From DATKIY01 sp963726755 (GTDB taxonomy: Bacteria; Actinomycetota; Actinomycetes; JAHEKZ01), in assembly GCA_963726755.1 (NCBI GenBank), contig CAVSDB010000001.1:806001-870000 (forward strand): DNA of 64,000 nucleotides. Reading direction: 5' to 3'. Numbering within the stretch: position 1 is the first letter of the stretch; each line of letters opens with the position of its first letter. Of the stretch, positions 63,404-64,000 are shown piece by piece. The position numbers and the translations under genes were made by a program. The notes beneath the pieces were generated by a model, which was given only the letters and a program-made list of their open reading frames with translations, ran no database searches and was not told where the DNA came from.

Positions 63404-64000
63404 ACGCCTCGCGGCGCGATACGAGGGTCGACGTTAATCAAGAGATACTGCACAAGGTCTCCGGCCCTGTCACGCTTGCTCTGCACGTTGTCGATGCAGA
63501 AGGACGGACCGGTCGCCGGGATCTGCCCCTTGCATTTGCACGTCGGTGCCGAGACGAACGGACCATCGTCCGAGATGTCCACATAGAGCGGGAAATTCTT
63601 GATCGACGTCCCCGGGCAGAGCGTCTTGTCGCATTGAATTATGACCGTCGCCGGCCTCATGCGTGAGTAAAGAGGCTGGCCTTGGGCGTTTTTGAAGTTC
63701 GCCCTGGCGCTCACCAAAAGTGCACTGACCCCCGTGGTCTGGCTGACCCGACAAGGCTGGATCGGGTTGCACTCACCCTGGGTGAGGTAGGCGGTTCCGA
63801 GCCCGCCATTAGGCAGCAGGAAGGTCGAGCAGGTCGGGACTGCTGGGGTGGCCTCGACACACAGCGGGTTCTGCAAGATTGCTGGAACGCCCGGTGAAAC
63901 AGCCTGGAACACCCCAAGCGTCTGCACGTCGGCCAGTCTGGACCCTGATTCGAACGAGGGTGCGGATGCGGTGAACGTCACCAGGTTGTCCGAGTCCGGA
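63400..64000 (-). CDS. Cys-rich hypothetical protein (partial)
   Basis: The frame stays open to the window edge, so the N-terminus is missing; a GTG at 63981 is probably internal (preceding codons read DSDNL). About 200 residues are visible, with at least ten Cys in pairs (TCKCKG, CVEATPAVPTC, GECNPIQPC), suggesting disulfides and an extracellular location. I do not recognise the family. The stop overlaps the cyclase stop by 4 bases. Confidence 0.65.
   Translation of the reverse strand, partial: PDSDNLVTFTASAPSFESGSRLADVQTLGVFQAVSPGVPAILQNPLCVEATPAVPTCSTFLLPNGGLGTAYLTQGECNPIQPCRVSQTTGVSALLVSARANFKNAQGQPLYSRMRPATVIIQCDKTLCPGTSIKNFPLYVDISDDGPFVSAPTCKCKGQIPATGPSFCIDNVQSKRDRAGDLVQYLLINVDPRIAPRGV

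Overview
The window is a high-GC actinobacterial chromosome segment. The evidence is the gene order C4 zinc-ribbon protein / RNase H-acid phosphatase fusion / panB / glnA2 / glnE, which matches the order I recall in mycobacteria and other Actinomycetota, together with an F420-dependent NADP reductase, GTG/TTG starts, many 4-bp GTGA/ATGA overlaps, a lysine-rich H1-like protein and a class A RNase P RNA. No plasmid or phage replication genes are visible.

Layout. 1-2.6 kb: zinc-ribbon protein (partial), RNase HI-phosphatase fusion, YaaA. 2.66-4.2 kb: rnpB, followed by a 1.1-kb insert whose far end carries a 35-bp copy of the rnpB 3' end, so it looks like a small or decayed integrative element. 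4.2-9.3 kb: a zinc-ribbon membrane protein, methionine aminopeptidase, a small conserved protein, a bidirectional terminator, an H1-like protein with 54-bp tandem repeats, NpdG and PanB. 9.5-17.9 kb: a DHA2-type exporter, then a minus-strand operon nadE-otsB-GH15-otsA joined by 4-bp overlaps (NAD synthesis, trehalose synthesis and a likely trehalase), then SURF1 and a DUF3817 protein. 18-24 kb: glnA2, a VOC protein, glnE and an MFS exporter. 24-33 kb: tdh (frameshifted) and kbl for threonine degradation, a membrane alpha/beta hydrolase, a DUF1801 protein, an MBL-fold hydrolase, an ABC-F ATPase, galK.

33-55.5 kb is the accessory core, almost all on the minus strand. Two paralogous catabolic modules (A, 33.0-38.7 kb; B, 46.3-52.0 kb) each hold a DHDPS-family lyase, a GMC oxidoreductase, a small partner protein resembling gluconate 2-dehydrogenase subunit 3, an enolase-superfamily dehydratase/epimerase and an aldehyde dehydrogenase. 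Between them lie an alanine racemase and a four-gene oligopeptide-type ABC importer. Upstream of module B are a FadR-type GntR regulator, a proline-racemase-family enzyme with Ser/Cys active-site residues, an LLM-class flavoenzyme and an SDR. A shared palindromic motif (core TTGTCGACAA) sits in front of most of these transcription units. Several genes are broken: GMC-A, a GntR remnant, the LLM enzyme and the SDR. The parts suggest conversion of an imported hydroxylated amino or sugar acid through a 2-keto-acid semialdehyde to a 2-keto dicarboxylate; the substrate is not determined.

55.5-64 kb: a ZIP metal transporter, an alpha/beta hydrolase, a secreted delta-60 repeat protein, a hypothetical protein, a 1321-residue protein with the layout of animal soluble adenylyl cyclase (two cyclase domains with complementary defects, NTPase, TPR-like tail), and a partial Cys-rich protein at the edge.
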